From assembly GCA_032622095.1 (NCBI GenBank), contig CP136068.1, forward strand, positions 163,391,465 through 163,455,464: a stretch of 64,000 nt of DNA, read 5' to 3'. A program made the position numbers and the translations under genes. Origin of the DNA: Siphonodentalium dalli (taxonomy: Eukaryota > Mollusca > Scaphopoda > Gadilida > Siphonodentaliidae). Shown here one piece after another: positions 61,908 to 64,000 of this stretch. The notes under the pieces were generated by a model. That model was given only the letters and a program-made list of their open reading frames with translations. It searched no databases and was not told the origin of the DNA. Positions within the stretch are counted from its first letter, which is position 1, and each line of letters opens with the position of its first letter.

Positions 61908-63980
61908 TCAGACCTCCTGATCGGAACCTCGATTGTTTAAATCAAATACAACAGATCGTTCTCTTCCAGTTTTATTTTTAGGATTATTGGATGGACATTG
62001 GTTCTGATAGTGGCCATAACCTTGACATTGGAAACAGCGATTGTTCCTATTTTTATTAGGAGAAGGCGACCTATCAGGACGCTTTTGAACATCTGGTGTT
62101 TGTGGTGGCAACTTGATGTCAGTTAGTTTTTTGTTAATTTGATCGAGAGAAGTTTCCACATGGCCCATCTTGTTTTCTATTGAGAAAACTTTTGATTTTA
62201 ATGTACTGACCTCAATATTCAAAGGCACATATGGTGTTGGTGATGTTGATCGTGAACGATCATTTGAATTTTGTCGACCATTTGAATTTTGGCGACTATT
62301 TGAGTATTGGCGATTATTTGAGTTCTGTCGGCCATATGAATTTTGTCGTCTGTATGAAAAATTACTATTTTCATTTCTGTTGTAATTATCATTATTATTG
62401 TATTTATCGTTCCTCCATGGTGGACGATTATTGGATAATGCACGAACATTTGCCTCATCCTCTTCCTCCGATTCGGAGGATGCTGAAGTGGACAATTGTC
62501 GTATTTCGCGTTTCAATTTGCTAGTACCATAAATTGCTTGATGGGAGTATTGGTACCATCTTAACTGATTGATCGCACTCTCCATATTTTGAGGTCTTTT
62601 GTTAGCAACGGATTCACCTGCCTCATGATCACTACACCCATGGCAAAATTTATTGAGTGCTTGCTGCACTATGAATTCATGTGGGCATGTTTCGAATGCC
62701 CGTGTAGCTGATTCCAAGACTGTGTCAGCCCAATCCTCTAAGGATTGTTTTTGATCCTGTTTCAGTTGATGGAATGCTAGTTGAACGGTCTCAGCAAGAT
62801 CATGATAACCGAAACGTGTTTGCAGAAGCTCTATTAGTTCAACAAATTGTACATCAGGATCATTATTTACGATTCGTGTGTAATGTTCACTGGCTTTACC
62901 AGTTAAACACCAACACAGAGCATATTTTCTTTCTTCTACAGTCCATTGAGAAGTATTGGCATATGATAGAAATTTGAGACGAAAACTTTGCCATCCTAAT
63001 GCATCTGCACCGTCATAAGATAAACTTTTCGGAGTCACGACCCGACGGTTTTGATTATTGCCTCTATGCCCACCATGATTATCAACATTTTGTTGATTAT
63101 TATCGGCAACGATTCTTGCTTGTAGTTCGGGGACCGGTTCATATTGTGGATAAACTGGTGGTGGTTGAAATGGTGGTGGTTGAAATGGTGGTGGTTGAAG
63201 TTGCTGCAATTGCGGTTGAAATTGCGGTTGAATTTGCTGCAATTGCGGTTGAAAGTGTTGAGGTTGTTGTAGTTGAGGTTGTTGTGGTTGAAATTGTGGT
63301 TGAGGTTGTTGTTGTGGTTGAGGTGGTTGTTGTTGTGTTTGAGGTGGTTGTTGTTGTGGTTGAGGTTGAAATTGTGGTTGAGGTTGTTGTGGTTGAGGTT
63401 GAAATTGTGGTTGAGGTTGTTGAGGTTGAGGTAGTAGAGGTTGTTGTGGTTGAGGTTGAAATTGTGGTTGAGGTTGTTGAGGTAGTAGAGGTTGTTGTGG
63501 TTGAGGTTGAAATTGTGTTTGAGGTTGGAGTTGTGGTTGTGGATATGGCATAGTCTGGTGTTGCATACCTATAGGAGGCATGTTTTGATTCTGAACACTT
63601 GGTTGAGTGTTCGTTTGTGTTTGAAAATGACTATGAATTGGCGCAACCAGATTGGAGATTGGTGGAGGTTGATGTGTTGTGGTTTGCGGTTGAGCATATT
63701 GTTGAAATTGAACACCCGGTTGAGGTGTTATTTGGGGTGGAATATTTTGTTGGAATGAAACACCCGGTTGAGGCGTTATTTGTGATTGAGTAATATTTTG
63801 ATATTGAGCACCTGGTTGGGGTGTTATCTGGTATTGAATAGTCGGTTGAGGGTTAACTCCCATTTGGGGAGTTATTTGTGGTTGAGCCAAGTTTTGAAAT
63901 CCTTGGGCCTGAGAAAATTGTACATTTTGTTGAGTTGTAACTAGTGGAGTCATAATTGGTGTTGCTTGAGATTGACTCAT
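61908..63980 (-). CDS. gag: Gag: Q/P-rich capsid protein with CCHC knuckle
   Basis: 690 residues from the first visible ATG, but the frame stays open to the window edge, so the start may lie further right. Residues 1-290 are extremely Gln/Pro-rich (repeats of the PQFQPQPQQ kind, coded by 63130-63560). Residues about 310-510 are a retrotransposon capsid domain (LSYDGADALGWQSF, LEDWADTVLES). An Arg/Asn/Ser-rich segment follows, then a knuckle C649-C652-H657-C662 near the C-terminus. Assembles the particle and packages RNA. The stop TGA is 66 bp before the first TTG of pol, with the pol frame overlapping it at -1. Confidence 0.92.
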   Translation of the reverse strand: MSQSQATPIMTPLVTTQQNVQFSQAQGFQNLAQPQITPQMGVNPQPTIQYQITPQPGAQYQNITQSQITPQPGVSFQQNIPPQITPQPGVQFQQYAQPQTTTHQPPPISNLVAPIHSHFQTQTNTQPSVQNQNMPPIGMQHQTMPYPQPQLQPQTQFQPQPQQPLLPQQPQPQFQPQPQQPLLPQPQQPQPQFQPQPQQPQPQFQPQPQQQPPQTQQQPPQPQQQPQPQFQPQQPQLQQPQHFQPQLQQIQPQFQPQLQQLQPPPFQPPPFQPPPVYPQYEPVPELQARIVADNNQQNVDNHGGHRGNNQNRRVVTPKSLSYDGADALGWQSFRLKFLSYANTSQWTVEERKYALCWCLTGKASEHYTRIVNNDPDVQFVELIELLQTRFGYHDLAETVQLAFHQLKQDQKQSLEDWADTVLESATRAFETCPHEFIVQQALNKFCHGCSDHEAGESVANKRPQNMESAINQLRWYQYSHQAIYGTSKLKREIRQLSTSASSESEEEDEANVRALSNNRPPWRNDKYNNNDNYNRNENSNFSYRRQNSYGRQNSNNRQYSNSRQNSNGRQNSNDRSRSTSPTPYVPLNIEVSTLKSKVFSIENKMGHVETSLDQINKKLTDIKLPPQTPDVQKRPDRSPSPNKNRNNRCFQCQGYGHYQNQCPSNNPKNKTGRERSVVFDLNNRGSDQEV

Positions 63981-64000
63981 TTGAGGCTGTGAAGTATTCA

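Larger units (their letters stand above)
54104..64000 (-). mobile_element. Gypsy-type LTR retrotransposon with TatD ORF
   Basis: The array unit breaks off after CACATTAC at 54103 and is followed by TGTTGGATTT, a plausible LTR end. Order on -: gag, pol (protease, RT, RNase H, integrase with PHD finger), a third ORF with C2H2 finger and TatD-like nuclease, then the 3' LTR. RNase H before integrase places it in the Ty3/gypsy group. The 5' LTR lies beyond the right edge. All three ORFs are open, so the copy looks recent. No chromodomain and no recognisable envelope protein is present. Confidence 0.92.

Noticed and set aside
62999-63553. 184-codon plus-strand ORF rich in Val and Glu
   Set aside because: Antisense shadow of the Q/P-rich repeats of gag.

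Overview
The window is animal nuclear DNA, most likely from a bivalve mollusc or another lophotrochozoan. It holds intact eukaryotic tRNA genes with Pol III terminators, non-LTR and LTR retrotransposons, AT-rich spacers and many copies of the word ACATGTA, which is common in bivalve genomes. The clade is inferred. No ordinary host protein-coding gene was recognised. Almost everything is either a tandem tRNA-gene array or a transposable element inserted in it. || Array (about 4,082-54,103): a 1,694-bp unit carries seven tRNA genes in fixed order: Thr(AGT)a +, Ser(TGA) -, Ser(CGA) -, Leu(TAG) -, Thr(AGT)b +, Arg(CCT) -, Ser(GCT) -. I number the units U0 to U20. I count 129 structurally complete tRNA genes and four broken ones (one Thr, two Arg, one split Ser). 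U6 lacks an internal 680 bp. An 886-bp deletion appears twice, because a 2,502-bp dimer was itself duplicated. Shared point changes show that units spread by unequal exchange. || Insertions into the array: (1) 1-4,081, + strand, the 3' part of a Tx1-like LINE whose poly(A) tail ends inside the D loop of a tRNA-Thr gene. (2) 11,691-17,182, - strand, a 5'-truncated CR1/L2/jockey-type LINE with a coiled-coil ORF, an SGNH-hydrolase-like ORF and an 1,181-aa endonuclease/reverse transcriptase. (3) 34,331-34,949, a 619-bp MITE with roughly 106-bp inverted repeats. (4) 37,224-49,210, - strand, a full-length Tx1-like LINE with an internal 3.95-kb tandem duplication. It lies in the D loop of tRNA-Ser(CGA) and is flanked by a 15-bp target duplication. 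(5) 54,104 to the right edge, - strand, a gypsy-type LTR retrotransposon. || The two Tx1-like LINEs joined their tails at the same tRNA position (just after G-G-T-T of the D loop) in two different tRNA genes, in the same orientation relative to the tRNA. This points to a tRNA-D-loop-specific retrotransposon. || The gypsy element has gag (Q/P-rich, CCHC knuckle), then pol with an integrase that ends in a complete C4HC3 PHD finger. In the position usual for env it has an 870-aa ORF with a C2H2 finger and a TatD-type nuclease domain that keeps all expected metal ligands. These two features and the tRNA-targeted LINE are the strongest candidates for something undescribed.
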